64,000 bases of DNA, taken from contig OU015569.1 of NCBI GenBank assembly GCA_907165135.1, positions 7,998,501 through 8,062,500 of the forward strand, in the 5' to 3' direction. Below are positions 43,806 to 55,542 of the stretch, one piece after another. Origin of the DNA: Oikopleura dioica. Taxonomy: Eukaryota > Chordata > Appendicularia > Copelata > Oikopleuridae. Made by a program: the position numbers and the translations under genes. How positions within the stretch are numbered: the first letter of the stretch is position 1; each line of letters starts with the position of its first letter. The notes beneath the pieces are model-generated. The model did not search any database, was not told the DNA's origin, and was given only the letters and a program-made list of their open reading frames with translations.

Positions 43806-45937
43806 TTAAAGGCAGGATTTCACAGTATTTATAAGTGGGAACGGTCCATTTCCACAGAAGTCGCCATACATATCGTCGAGAGAAGTATCCCAGAACATAG
43901 CACCTGCTAGTCCATGTTCTTTTATCCAGTCGCAGCGTTGCGCTAAAGTTGCTTCGTTTTCATAACCGACCCATTGCTAAAGTGATCGATCAATTTCTGT
44001 TAACGTGAGTTCAACTTACTGTAGAGCTGTAGGCATACATGGAAGACGTAGATGTATCTTGAACAGCGGTCCATCCGTTGTTTGCAATATTGTCACAGAT
44101 CTCATAGTAAGCAAGGAAACCTGCTGTCTTTGTGTAGGTGCCAGCGGTACCTGCTCCGGAAGTTGGCGATCCTGGAGTGTTACTTGAACCAGAGAGGGTA
44201 AAAGACTTGCCGTAAGCAGGCAGGCCAAAAACTAATTTTGAAGCCGGGCAGCCACCATCCATCCAGTACTGCGCTGCGTAACGAGTAGATAGAACGTCAC
44301 CTGCTGGATCGCTAGCGTGGCCATCGAACTGACTGTGCCCGAAAGCTTGATTCTCCCAGCTTCCATGTAAATCATAAGCCATAAGATGAATGTAATCCAG
44401 AGCAGCAGAAATGCGTGGAATATCATAAGCCGTGTCTATTGTCGATTTTCCAGCAGCAACGGCAGCGGTGAGTAAGAGCCGCTCTTTCCCAGTATTAATT
44501 GCCTCTGCTTCGAATGCAAGACGAAGTTCCTCGCAAAGAAGAGCAAATCTTTCTTATTTTGGGATAAACATCGTCATTGTCGTTTAAAAATCATTGCGAT
44601 TTTAATTCATAACAATTCTAATTTGAAATTGCGAAAAGTATCCCTTTCCTTTGTCGATAGCTGGCGATCCTCGGTTCGCTGGATATTCCCAATCTAGATC
44701 AAGTCCGTCAAAGTTGTATTGCCTTAAATAGGAAATAGAGTTTGCGATGAATTCGTCTCTATTGGCTTTTGTCGATACCATCGCCGAGAAAGTTGCTGTG
44801 CCGTGTGTCCAACCGCCAACAGCGAGAGTCATCTTGAGTGTTGGATTTTGGTTTTTTAATTGTGCCATTGACGCGTACAGCTGCTCATCATTCCACTCAT
44901 ATGGAGCAAGGTCATTCTGGCCTTCAGGGATTTTAGCGAATGAGTAAACCAAGTGAGTACAGAGGTCTGCTGGTATATCCTGGGGTTTTTGTTGAACACT
45001 TGAAGGGGTTCGATACTGGGCCCAGTTCGTAAAATAACAAACGAGAACGCGATCAGATGAATTTGGTGTAGTGGTTGTTGTGCTCTGAGAAGAAGAAGTA
45101 GATGATGATTGGGATGTTGTAGAAGATGTTGGGACAGTTGTAGAAGTTGTCGAGCCGGAGCTTGTAGTGCTGGAACCCAAAGTTGTAGTAGTTGATGGTG
45201 GGTTTGTTGGCGTGCTGTTACAGTCTACATTCTGTGGCCAGTCGCAGAGTGAAAGGGCGGGGTTAAACATGAGACCAGACGAACAAGTTTTAATGAAAGT
45301 TGAGCCAGCAAAGCACTGATAAAATAATTATCTGATGGCCCTCCTTGGGATATTTTCCTCGGCCCCGGGTAAATTAGGATGAGGCAAAGGATAAATCTAT
45401 TACCGAATTATTTGATTCGTATTACCTGGTAAAACTTGCTACAATCTGGATGAGGATAAAGACTGTCGTCTTTATCGACGCAGAAATTAGGGTCTTCAGT
45501 TCCACCACCGCCGCCGCCGGCAGAGCTTGTTGTTGTTGAGCTTCCAGGAGATGTTGCAGGTGATGTTGCAGTTGTAGAAGTAGCGGTTGTCTCTGTTCCA
45601 GGGCATTTCACATTAATAGCCCAGTCGCAAACATTGTATACTTGATTAAAAAGAAGTCCTGATGGACACGTTTTAATCGCAGTTGACCCTCGATTGTAGC
45701 ACTGGTAAAATTTATCGCATTCAGGATGCGTGTACCTAAAAAAGTAAAATATAAAACAATTCATCCGCAAAAAACATTACAGTCCGTCTTTCTTTCCAGA
45801 GCAAAAATTTGGGTCTTCTGAAACTGGTGCACCAGCAGTCGTTGTTGTCGTTGACTAGAAAAATATTACGAAAATGAAAATATATAGAATCCGAAAGGTC
45901 AGTAAATTCTCACCAGAAAGAATAACGCAAGTTTCAT
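43806..45937 (-). CDS. Secreted GH18 chitinase with two CBM14 chitin-binding domains
   Basis: Signal-peptide exon 45914-45937 (MKLALFFL), then 45781-45854, 45426-45735, a long exon from 45315 and two or three exons to 43806. Two peritrophin-A/CBM14 modules ([19 protein letters not shown] to [23 protein letters not shown] to CDW) come first. Next a Thr/Ser-rich, probably O-glycosylated linker. Then the GH18 barrel: [21 protein letters not shown], the active-site [11 protein letters not shown] with its catalytic Glu, [33 protein letters not shown] and [11 protein letters not shown]. All key residues look intact. It hydrolyses beta-1,4 GlcNAc linkages. The domain order (binding modules first) is the reverse of vertebrate chitotriosidase. 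The junction near 44600 is uncertain. Confidence 0.92.
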
Positions 45938-46088
45938 TGATAAAATTCAATTTCTCTTAGGAGAATAATCATTTTACCACTGTTATATATCATGGCCCAA
46001 GCTTATAATTTCGAGTCGCCTTATAAAACTACACTGCCGTAAAATCACTCAAATAAAAGATGACGTGAAATCTAATCCAATAATATTA

Positions 46089-47606
46089 TTAAGAGAATCT
46101 TACCGGCGCAATAGTCGACGTTGTAGTTGTATTGAATTCACCAAAATTAAAGTTGTTTTCCAAAAGACATGACATATCTTCATGTTTGCCAGGCAAATAG
46201 AAAACTCTGTAAGGTGGAAGCAGTGCTCGTGATGCTCCGGAAACAACGAAGAGAATCGGGTAAGATTCTCCTGCTGCAATTCCTGTATTCCAAGGCCAGT
46301 TCGTCAGCGTCGCTATTTGACTATTTGCGGAAACTGTTAGCTGGGCTTCCCAAGTGTGGAATTCAACATTCTTGTCAAGTGGCTCGAAGAAGTAGAAAAC
46401 CACCGTCCATTCGTTCAGATTGATTTCTGGCTTTAGGCGAAGTAGGAGTTGGAATCCAGTAGGCCATTCCTTTTTCACTAGCACATATTTCTTCTTATTT
46501 AGATTGTAAGTGTCAGGGCATGGATTCTGGCAGCTAAACGGACTATCTGCCTCCCACAAACCGGATCCTCGACACTGAATTCCTGTTCTTGATTTCCAGT
46601 CAGGAACTGACGGATCTTCAAAGACCATCTCATACGTTTCTGGACAAGTCAGAAAGCAATACGAAAGTTTCTCGCCGAGGTGACCATTTGGCGACTCTGT
46701 GCAACCAGTGGGATTTTTATCGGTCGTTTGAGGACTCATGTCGAGAATGGCGTTTGGAAACTGCTCTTGCCATGAACCACACTTTTGTCCTTCTGCAAGG
46801 GTCGTTGGCTCTTCTGTAGTTATTGGAGGCGGGGTGAAAGTTACTGAAGAATCGTCAGGAGTTATTTGGATATCGGCGCAATTCATGAACTCTTCTTGAT
46901 ACCCTTTTCCAAGTCCGCAATCGTCTGGCGCGTCGCAACCCCAACTATTGCCTGCATGGTATCTCCAACGAAGGACACATCGATCACATTGAATATCATC
47001 CGGTAACTTGACCAAAATGTCGTACCAGTAGCCGCCATTGTTATAATTACTATTGTGGGTGTCTGGCAAATCCCATTCATATCCTGAAGTTTTATAGTCG
47101 ACTCAAGTTTCTTATTGTTCAATACCTTGATCGGTCTCGAGTGGATGTGCAGAGAGACAATCTTCAAGTGCGTCTTGGCCACTGCCAAGTTCTTCAAGGG
47201 GGCAAAGATTGAATTTTATCCAGCCCTTGTGGTGGGCAGTAATCTGCACTTGTGTAATAATTGTGCTTCCGGATGAATATTGCCCAGAGACGATCTTCTT
47301 ACCATACTTACCACCATCTTCATGTAATCGAGGCTGGCTGGCTCCATAAGGATCGCCACATGGCCCACATTTATATCCCTGGCTTATTTGATAGCTAACA
47401 CCGCCGCAGTTTGAGCCCATGTCATTGTAGTTTGCTTCGATAACGCTACTGTACGGCGCCAATAGTGGATTTGTGTTGATGAAACGGAAAAGAGATCCTC
47501 GTCCGGGTGGATCCATAAGACGACCATGCCCGTACACAGCCGGAATAATTGCTGAAAAGATATTAGCTTAATCTCCTTGACTCTCTGTTATACCTAATCC
47601 TTTCAT
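46089..47606 (-). CDS. AA15 lytic polysaccharide monooxygenase with CBM2-like C-terminal module
   Basis: Exons 47594-47606, 47126-47551, 46104-47083, possibly one more; otherwise a stop at 46089. After the first intron the sequence reads IIPAVYGHGRLMDPPGRGSL. The His after YG would be the mature N-terminal residue of the copper histidine brace; the second His is in QITAHHKGW. NCGGVSYQ, CGPCGDPYG, WRYHAGNSWG and EEFMNCADIQI match family AA15, which oxidises chitin or cellulose. A Cys-rich part then leads to a module with LNEWTVVFYFFEPL, HTWEAQLTV, WPWNTGIAAGESYPILFVV, closely following the CBM2 cellulose-binding fold pattern. The predicted signal peptide is very short (about 12 residues), so an upstream start may be missed. 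It lies beside the chitinase. Confidence 0.88.
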
Positions 47607-48066
47607 TCTGCTGCGACTGTGCTTTGATTGAGCTCGTTGAAGAAGAATGGGAAATCGAGTGACTCTTCAACATTATAACGAACTCCGAATTATCCACAGC
47701 GGTCGAGAATCAGACACGCTTCATTATCTCTCAGTCATTTTCTACGATATGTTAATTATGTAACCGTTAAAGAAAATATTTCTTCGCACAGAAATTAGTC
47801 CACTCGCTACAAGTTGTAGCCAACAACAAAAGAATAAAATAAATTTTAAATAACAGTATGTATCTTCTTGGATTTACAAGGAGAAGGAGAAAAGGAGAAT
47901 TTGAAGCAGCTTCATTTTTTAGTGATCTTAGAATTCGACGAAATCGTTAATGGTTCTATAAAACATGAAGAGTCATTGAGTCTTCTCTTTCTTGCTATAG
48001 CAAGGACCTTTGCAAAGGATTCAAATGGCTCATTCGAGTACTGAAAATTACCCGAAACAAAATGTT
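47607..48066. other. Spacer between LPMO and GINS3
   Basis: About 460 bp with no exon. It lies between two minus-strand genes, holding the LPMO promoter and GINS3 3' end. Confidence 0.5.
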
Positions 48067-48771
48067 TTAGATTGATTTGAACCTGTCCTTCGACTCCTTA
48101 ATTATTCCAGTTCGCCCAGTTTTCCACTCCTTGTATTCTTCTTGCTGCGCAATTAATTGAGAATAATGAACCTAAAAATAACTTTCATAGTGCCATAAGG
48201 TAGCGATTACTTTTTCGCCATCATCAAGTTTGCACTCTACTTTTGATTGATTAATCTTACTGGCCGATGCCTGCATAGCGATCCAAAGCATTCGCCTAGA
48301 AGCAGCCTCCAACAGAGTTTCTAGCATGATGACAGTATCACGAGGATCTGGAAAATCTAATTTTTCACTCGACAGCTAAAATAAGATTATCATTTCGACA
48401 TGAAAAAAGCCATACTTTGAGTCCCTTTGCGAAGTACTTCGGCTCATGTCTGTGAAGATTTACAATTTCAGGATCTGCTCTGAGAATAGACTGAAATCTT
48501 GTCGTGTATTCTTTCGGAAATTCGTGACGCACGAATTCAGTCATTGATTCCGCGAGCCAGAGAGGTAGTTCAATTTTTTTTCCTTCGTCGAATTCCTCTG
48601 GAACGCTGATTTTTTGAGTCATTATCATTTATCAATATTTTGCACCTACGAGTGAAGGTCGATGTTCTTCAAGTGAAAGCGAGACCGACAGGGTATTTTT
48701 GAATCGCTCATGACAATGTCTTCGAGGTCTAGGTAATTTCCCGGCGAGCGATCTACCATCGATAGATCCAT
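48067..48771 (-). CDS. GINS3: GINS complex subunit 3 (PSF3)
   Basis: Exons 48650-48771, 48416-48605, 48211-48375, 48067-48171, all in phase. The sequence runs MDLSMVDRSPGNYLDLEDIV, then VPEEFDEGKKIELPLWLAES, RADPEIVNLHRHEPKYF, and DPRDTVIMLETLLEAASRRM, matching human PSF3 block by block (LDDILMS, GSKLELPLWLA, DPNVVDLH). GINS links Cdc45 and MCM2-7 in the replicative helicase. Length (about 190 residues) is normal. Confidence 0.93.
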
Positions 48772-48905
48772 TTTCGTCTTTACTGTTTCTTTCTTAGCAA
48801 ACTGTATTCAAAACATGATAATTGAATTTAAACGATCTAGAACGCAGAAAGTCTTTGCTGGATATTTTATTCAACCGATATGTGATGTCAACGATGAGTG
48901 ATCAG

Positions 48906-49395
48906 TTAAACATGATGAAATTGGGACTGCATTTGCTTCTGCATAAGTTGTGATCGACGTTCTGCTCTGGATTCTTTTTCTTGGTGTGCTTTGAGTCGCT
49001 TGACTAGCTCGTGGAAAACTTCGAAGATGAAATTTCTTAATATTTTAAGTCGCCCTTGAATCGCTTACGTTTCAAGACGTTATAATTAAGCTGCAAAAAG
49101 GTTGATTAATATTTTTTCCACATGGATATAACTAATTCCTTTTTATTAAAATAAACCTTAGCTTCGTGGATATATCAATATAAATTCGTTTATCGCATTG
49201 CTTTTTACTCTCTGGATTGAAAAAATGAAGCTTATCGGCAAAATTTGCGACGAATGCAATAATCGGTTGTCTTTTCTTCGAGCCACTCAAAATCGAGCTA
49301 ATTGTATAAAAGATTAAATCTAACTGTCAAATAATTACTAACCTTACGGAGGTTCCCAAGCCAGAGATTTTCCTCCGCTGGATCATCGTATTATG
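48906..49395 (-). CDS. Conserved-looking unknown protein, incomplete model
   Basis: The last exon (48906-49018) encodes a charged helix, VKRLKAHQEKESRAERRSQL, ending QFHHV. A phase-matching 22-nt microexon (49069-49090) precedes it. Further upstream, exon-like stretches read KKRQPIIAFVANFADKLHFF and DDPAEENLWLGNL. Open frames and splice sites support a gene, but junctions above the microexon do not agree in phase and no start is found. I do not recognise the family. Confidence 0.4.
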
Positions 49396-50675
49396 ATGTC
49401 TTGTGAATATTTTGTTAAGATGAATGCGCGAATTGGTTAGTTATATCTTGTAACAATTTCCCGAAGTAGGAGACGGAAACTGCTGCTGTCTGCATTCTGT
49501 TTTCAGGAGCTGAGCTGTTCTTGGTTTTTAATTTTTCTGCGCGAACATCCCAAGAACACCCTTTTTCTTGAATGGCAAGAGTTGATATACTAAATTTTAG
49601 TAGCTCAACTGTGAGCAGTATATTGACAGATTAGAGTATTACCTCCACCAAGTCGAGAGCGTATTCCTCACAGTGTGGTTCTGCACAATCAAACATGAGT
49701 AAATATTTGGTTTGGGAAACTATTTTTGCAATTTAAAATAGAAAGACGATGCGTTTCAAAGACCAAAATCAATATACGCATCGTAAGATTTGAAAGAAGC
49801 TCCTACGGTCGTGTGCTGGGAGGGCGTTCGCCGCTTTGTCTCGGATTTCGAGAGGATAAATGGATTTAACCCCTGACTTGTCGCAACTCATATTAAAAGG
49901 TGTAGCATAAGACACCTCATGTAATCTACTGAATTTCAAGTCTTATACTATAAAGCCAGTTTTATAGAGTTCGTTTGACTTGAACGACTCTCGAAGCCCG
50001 CCAATGCGTCCATTTGTGTTTGAGAGATCTGAAAAAAAAGAAATATTTCATCGCCAAAACAATGCAGCGTTGCTACAGTACCTCTGTAAACTGAATATCC
50101 ATGAGCTTTCCATCTACAATCGCTTGAATAACATAGAGTTGCCGGTCGTCGTCAAATGTCATGTGACTCTGACTCTTTTTTTCAGTCTCGAAAGTGTAAA
50201 AAACATGATTTCTTGAGGCTAAGGTCGACCGAGCCTTAAAAGGATCTTCATCTGCTAGGCAGCTGTTTAGTAATCTTGAAACGAATGACGATTTTCCACA
50301 GCCCTTTATTCAGATTTTGAAGGAGCTTCAGATTTTAAACTTTAGAAAGAAACAAATATTTTGAGTAAATCATTGCTTGAAGCCAATTAATGCAACCCTC
50401 GAGACTTTCATTCTTTCTCTCTTTTGAAATCCTATACGTTTGAATATTTACCTCTCTCTTTTTTGCTAAAAAGGTTTGGTTGACCTCCAAATTGGCAGTT
50501 ACAGATCTACTCAATTACGTCAGTGCTGAGAAAAGACTGTAACAAGCAGTTTGCATTGAATGTTAAATACGCTGATAATCGAGGACAATACCAATTCAAC
50601 TTGAATAGTTCAAACACTAGACAGTGCGAGTCGTTCTTTTTCGACTGACGAAAGTTTTTCGAAATAGTAAAAAAA
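49396..50675. other. Intergenic, no supported gene
   Basis: Contains the likely 5' end of the unknown minus-strand gene, near 49440-49700, and the promoter of the plus-strand gene at 50676. The plus-strand open frame at 49980-50216 has no supporting context. Confidence 0.4.
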
Positions 50676-51110
50676 ATGAGCTTGTCGCGAAGAGGATCCT
50701 TTTTCGAAGTTGAGATTTCGGAAGATGAAGCCGAACAACCTAAGAGTGAGTTTTTGGACAGGGTTCTCGAAGAAACTGAAGAAAAAGATGAAGTTACGGA
50801 ACTTAAAAACTCAAAATTGAAGGAAGATATTTTCGATGCTTCAGGAAAGAGCTTGATTTTTTATTCTTTTGGAAAGAAATACTATCAGCTTCTATAAGAC
50901 CGCCTTCGAAGCGCAAGTCTCGCAAACTTAGGTAATAGAATCTTGCTTTGAACAAACAAATGAAGCTTGGTAGGCTTAACTGACGAAGTAGCAGCCACAG
51001 GAGGAGATGGCTATCAAGCTTGTCTCGAACTGAAGGACTTGGTCGAACAAATCGTTGAAAACTTCGAAATCATAAGGAATCTTGAAGAAGAGATCGTCAA
51101 CCAGTCATAA
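50676..51110 (+). CDS. Small acidic coiled-coil protein, unknown family
   Basis: Exons 50676-50844, 50899-50931, 50974-51110. MSLSRRGSFFEVEISEDEAE leads through acidic sequence to DRLRSASLANL and a C-terminal helix LELKDLVEQIVENFEIIRNL. The first intron has no GT between its exons; only a GA donor (GAAAGA) with the AAG acceptor keeps the frame. AATAAA at 51139 is 29 nt after the stop. About 110 residues; no domain recognised. Arg-rich RRGS and RSAS sites could be phosphorylated. Confidence 0.6.
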
Positions 51111-51138
51111 GTTTTCAACTTATATTTAATCATTCAAC

Positions 51139-51144
51139 AATAAA
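51139..51144 (+). terminator. AATAAA polyadenylation signal
   Basis: AATAAA 29 nt after the stop of the small acidic gene; the converging minus-strand gene stops at 51183, only 39 nt further. Confidence 0.55.
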
Positions 51145-51182
51145 TTTTCGATGTTGGTTTAGTTTAATAACAGTCATTCATC

Positions 51183-52305
51183 TTAACTGGAAGGAAATGC
51201 AAGGGCCCCCTGTTGAACAGTTGGGCAGTCGAAGCTGCAAGTGACGGGGCCACCCATGACGACGCCAGTTGCTGGACTGTGGCAAAAACAGTCTCCCGTC
51301 CACATCCAACTTTTTTCGCTGAAAAGAGCCTCGTCTTCGTCATTGCATTCAGTTGGCGTAAAATCCGCTAAACTCTAAATTAGAATCTATTGCCGACTCT
51401 AGAAAGCGGAATCGCACGGAAATGTTGTTTGGGCAAAACATAATCGCGGTTGAGGGTAAAAATAAACTATTCCGTTTAATTTTCATCGAGATATTCTGGG
51501 TTCCCGTTCAAATATGAAAAATAAATAGAAACCCGTATCTATGAGAACTCTGTCTATAAAAAGTCAATTTAACTTTTGTGTTTTTACCGATGTAATGTCC
51601 ATTATTTTGAGCGTCTTCTAGCATTCTTAAATCTGCGTCCCGCTTTTCTTTACACGTCTTGCCAGCTTCAGACGGACACGATTCAGAGCATGGTCGGTTC
51701 CAGCGGGTCATCTGTCCGGTGAATGGATCGTGGCACGTGCAAATTGAATCTTTTCCCTGTACTGGGCGGCGAAGGGCAAATTGAGATGGATTTGCTGCAT
51801 CGCATAATTCAGACTGAACTGATGAATCAAGTGAGCAATCTTTGACTCCGAAGTACACGGCGTTGTAAACAGGCAAAGCTGGCATAGGGGGCATAGGTGG
51901 CTCCTTGACTCCTTCCGAGTTTTCGCCATCAACTGGTGGCGGCGGTGGGGGAGGCATGTTTTCCGGGTAACGAACTTCAGGCTCACCAACCATCGTTAAA
52001 ATCACATCAGGTTTTCTACTTATCATTAAAAATTAAGATAAAAGTGATCTACTCACGGAGGAAGATCTGGTTCACCGATCGTAATTTGTGGCGCAGTTTC
52101 CTCAATCTGCCTTATTCTATGTTGGGCTTCTTGAAGCAACTCTCTTATAATTGCGATCAAATTTACATTAACAATCTTTTTCTCAAAAGTTGCCACGTGT
52201 TTAAATAATTAAAATTTCATAATTTGATCTCTCTTTCCTGGCGTCTTTTCCTCTGAGATCTTTTCCATTGGCAAGAGCAATCAAAATCGCAGTGGAGAAT
52301 TTCAT
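51183..52305 (-). CDS. Secreted protein with proline run and two Cys-rich repeats
   Basis: Exons: a signal-peptide exon from 52305 (MKFSTAILIALANG), 52057-52143, 51588-52015, 51183-51367. The first intron seems to lack GT and may be GA-AG. A charged helix is followed by a proline-rich linker (NMPPPPPPPVDGENSEG). Then come two related repeats: CDAANPSQFALRRP to CTCHDPFTGQMTRWNRPC with SESCP, and CNDEDEALFSEKSWMW to CFCHSPATGVVMGGPVTC with SFDCP. The shared pattern is C-x-CH-xPxTG then C...CP. The family is not recognised; a matrix or house component is plausible given the neighbours. Confidence 0.7.
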
Positions 52306-52585
52306 TTTAATTAATGATTGAAAAAGAGACTCTGCGCCACTATTTATCAGCCTCTGTGTTTACTCGTCTGATTCCAACGAGAATCTAAAACAACTTTCAT
52401 GGCGACGGAAATCTTAATCATGGCCAGAGACTCATCTTAGCACGTTATTTCTATTTTCGTCGCTTCTACTTGCTAACGATGGCAGAATTAATTCGGACTC
52501 ACTTTTCAGTGTTTCATATATTTTAATACAGTTTCGTCGAAAGCAAGGCATGGAGAACAAATAAAACAGAAAAGTAAACTTTTAT

Positions 52586-53786
52586 TTACTTGGGGCCACC
52601 AACGAAAATAGGACCAAGGACGACGAGAACGTGTTCGTCGCTACTGGCAGATCTTCTCTTTCGGGCGCCCACGCTGGAGCAGTCTGGTACGCATGATTCC
52701 TGATTTGGGTCGCAGATTTGAACCTAATTAAACTTAATGCTTGAATGAAAACACTGAAACTCACATCACAGTGGAGGAAGATATCGCCACCTTCTTCGCC
52801 CTGGAAGTTGAAGGACTCGATCGAGAAAGTAGAAATTCGGTCAAGACCGTTGGCCTGAACATCCAGGGACTGGTAAACGTTGACTTCGTCGTGGCTGCCA
52901 CACTTGTTCTCCAAAAACGTGTATTGGGTGGGGTTGGCGGGGTCGGAGCTAAGAAAATGTAGTTATTATCTCGGCCAAGGCTTCAATTTAGCTCGGCAGT
53001 TGGGTTGCGTTATCTTAGGAATTCTGACTTATTTCTTGTGACTTACTCGGGAGTAGCCCAACAAGTCTCGAGAACAGTGACCATGTCCGTCTCGTCGGTG
53101 ATACCGATGGCTACGTGAAGATCGTCTGGGATATTGACAGTGAAAGTAGAGTCAACTACAGTAGCGAAGCTGGCATCTGAGTAAAGTCCCATTTGAACGT
53201 CGAAAACACCCTCCTCTGAACCAAGGTCGAGCTCGAAGTGAGTAAGGACGGGATTGATCGCGTTGGCAGCGGACAGAGTGACCTCGAGTGGGAAGGCACA
53301 GGAGAATCCGACTTTCATGTCTCGTTTTCGGGTGATGATCTTGTTCTCGGTACCGACAGTCGACTGAACAGCATTCGAGTAGGTCACAAAAGTGCCGTTG
53401 TTCTCCACTAGCGAGCCACACTCCGAGATATCGTTCGACAAAGTGAAAACCCAGTTGTCAGAGCCTGCGTCGAAAGTACCGGTGCAGTTATTCTCGACAT
53501 CGGCAACAAGCTCGCCGAAATCGACGCCGGCAAGGTACGCGCCTGCAGCGTCCATTCGAGCGTTTGCGAAGGCGCAAGCAGGGACTAAATTATTTAAAAA
53601 AGGCTCTTTTGGAAGATTTTTATTGTCCGAATCGGGCGCATTTATGTAGTTAAAAGCGTTAATGAAAAACTTACTTTCGATGGTCATTTGATTAGGCGAG
53701 CAAGTAGTTACGGCATCGTCGAAGCTCTCAGATCCTGTGCAAGACTGGGAAAAAGCAGTGGAAATTATGGCGGAAAAAAGCTTCAT
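52586..53786 (-). CDS. Secreted zona pellucida (ZP)-domain protein
   Basis: Exons 53675-53786, 53047-53584, 52765-52948, 52586-52723. Signal peptide MKLFSAIISTAF, then CSPNQMTIE opening the ZP-N half, ACAFANARMD, and MKVGFSCAFPLEVTLS. The ZP-C half has DLGSEEGVFDVQMGLYSD, VNIPDDLHVAIGI, VLETCWATP and GDIFLHCDVQICDPNQESC. A consensus basic site (GARKRRS) follows, then a hydrophobic tail (HVLVVLGPIFVGG) like the external hydrophobic patch released on maturation. No transmembrane anchor. ZP proteins polymerise into extracellular filaments. The cleavage site is of the type cut by convertases such as that at the window's start. The first intron is 90 nt and stop-free in frame; AATAAA directly follows the stop. 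Confidence 0.88.
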
Positions 53787-54602
53787 TTTATATTGTGTTA
53801 CGTCTCTCTCTTAAGATTTGACTTTCAGCGTCGGCTGCCGAATACTCTGATATAGTCAGAACGGCGGTGGCGCGCGAGAGAAAAATTACTCGAACCAGCG
53901 GGTATTTCCATGCACCTCATATCTTCTCCATATCTGCTATCGTGTCTGTCCGAGGCTTGAAGAAATTCAACGTTTTTCGATAAAAATCAATTATAATTCT
54001 AAAAATTCTAGCTTCGCGGAAGTTCCGAAAAGTAGATATCATCTCTATATATGCGTAAAAAGCGAATTTTCTCCAGTTCTCCTAGAGAAGTTCTTTTGTA
54101 TCAATGTTGTTTTTTTATCTTTTAAATTCAAAGCTATTCATATATAATATATAATGTTATGTAATGTCGTAGTTCTATGTGACATAGACTATGTCTGACA
54201 TAGAATTTTATATGTAAAATGAAGTGTCCATTTTAGAACAAATCTCAACGCGTGCCTTTTGGAGTCATTTTTTAGAATTGCTCCGTGTTTATCGTGATGA
54301 CAAAAGTGCTTGTTTTTGATGCAAAGGATGAAAATTGATTAACCAAAATATGGATCAGCGATTTTTGAATTCGATAGTTTTACATTCGTTACTGCCGAAG
54401 TAAACTTGTTGCCATAATTTCAATCAGATTTCATGCATCAAATTCATTCGACAAAGATAGGACCAAGCGGACGTTCCATCGTAAGCAGATTTTTACGAGT
54501 AATCCTCGTGGCGTAATCTTCACTTTTAGAAGTCGTAATGGAGCACGAATCAAATGTCATGCCTTGGATCATAAAGTCCGAGAAGATTCAAATTTATTCC
54601 TT
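53787..54602. other. Intergenic, no supported gene
   Basis: AT-rich, with a short stretch of repeated ACATAGA-like motifs near 54170-54210. No exon is supported. Confidence 0.45.
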
Positions 54603-55447
54603 CTACGCAGATGGGAAAAACTCCTTGAAAGATCGAGTCATGAAATCAACGTTGCTTCGCCAGAGATCAGTAAGTTCGAAATGAATGAACTGGTTTTTGC
54701 TTTTGATAATTTCTTCGTCGCCATATCTTTGGCAGCTGAAGAAGCTATTTCAAGTAATTCATATATTTTAAGTGCATACCTCAAAGCATGGGCGGTGTCA
54801 AAGTCGGTCTGGTCTCTATCCCTGTTTATGAATCTGCCCAAAGTATTCGTTCCTGCGCAAAGAGCAGCAAAATCCTTGTCTTGTTCGCTTACCAAGGTTT
54901 GAATTTGAATATTAGTATTGTTTTATTTTCAATTAAGAAGTTTTATTTGATGCCTGATTCTGTGGCAATAAAAATCGCATCTTGAATCCGTTCCTGTTGC
55001 AGCTGCGAATGAGATAGCTATAAGCAGGATTGAATCCATTCTCTTTGCCGTGCTGGATGACTTTTTCTGTCATGAATTCGGCCATCTTATTTGCGCTTCC
55101 GCCCTCGAATTTCGGAAGGTAGCCACTGCTCGCGCCGTTGACAACAGCGTTGCTAATGAAGCCGTCCGAGCCGTCTCTGCGCGCCATTCCATGCTGTTGA
55201 AGATGAATGAAATCGTGCTCCCCGTCGAAAACTCTCGTTTTCGTATCTCGCCACATCTCGTGCACCTCTTCGTTGTAGTACTGAAAGAATGACTCCGCTT
55301 TTTCAACAGTTTGCCAAATTTACGTTTTTTCAATCCGCTTTGACGGAGCTTACTACTACCGCGTAAAAATATAATCTTTGATAAGGAGAGCAAGAGCACG
55401 TTGGCTAGTGCGAATTCAGCTATAATTTTTCTGAACCGAAAAAGCAT
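54603..55447 (-). CDS. Type II membrane protein, probably Golgi, unknown family
   Basis: The 5' part opens MLFRFRKIIAEFALANVLLL, a signal anchor. It is followed, after a junction I cannot close, by QYYNEEVHEMWRDTKTRVF, HDFIHLQQHGMARRDGSDGF, SGYLPKFEGGSANKMAEFM. The last two exons (54780 to about 54870; 54603-54744) read LCAGTNTLGRFINRD and KNQFIHFELTDLWRSNVDFM before the stop. A short cytoplasmic tail plus one anchor fits a Golgi enzyme, but no family is recognised. At least one exon boundary between 54870 and 54960 lacks a GT donor. Confidence 0.45.
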
Positions 55448-55542
55448 TGATAATACTCCGGAATTTCAAGGCGCCTATCTTATCTTGCCTAGCCGTGTAG
55501 ATACATAAGAAACCGTCACTGTTGGTGGTGGTGCTTATCGCG

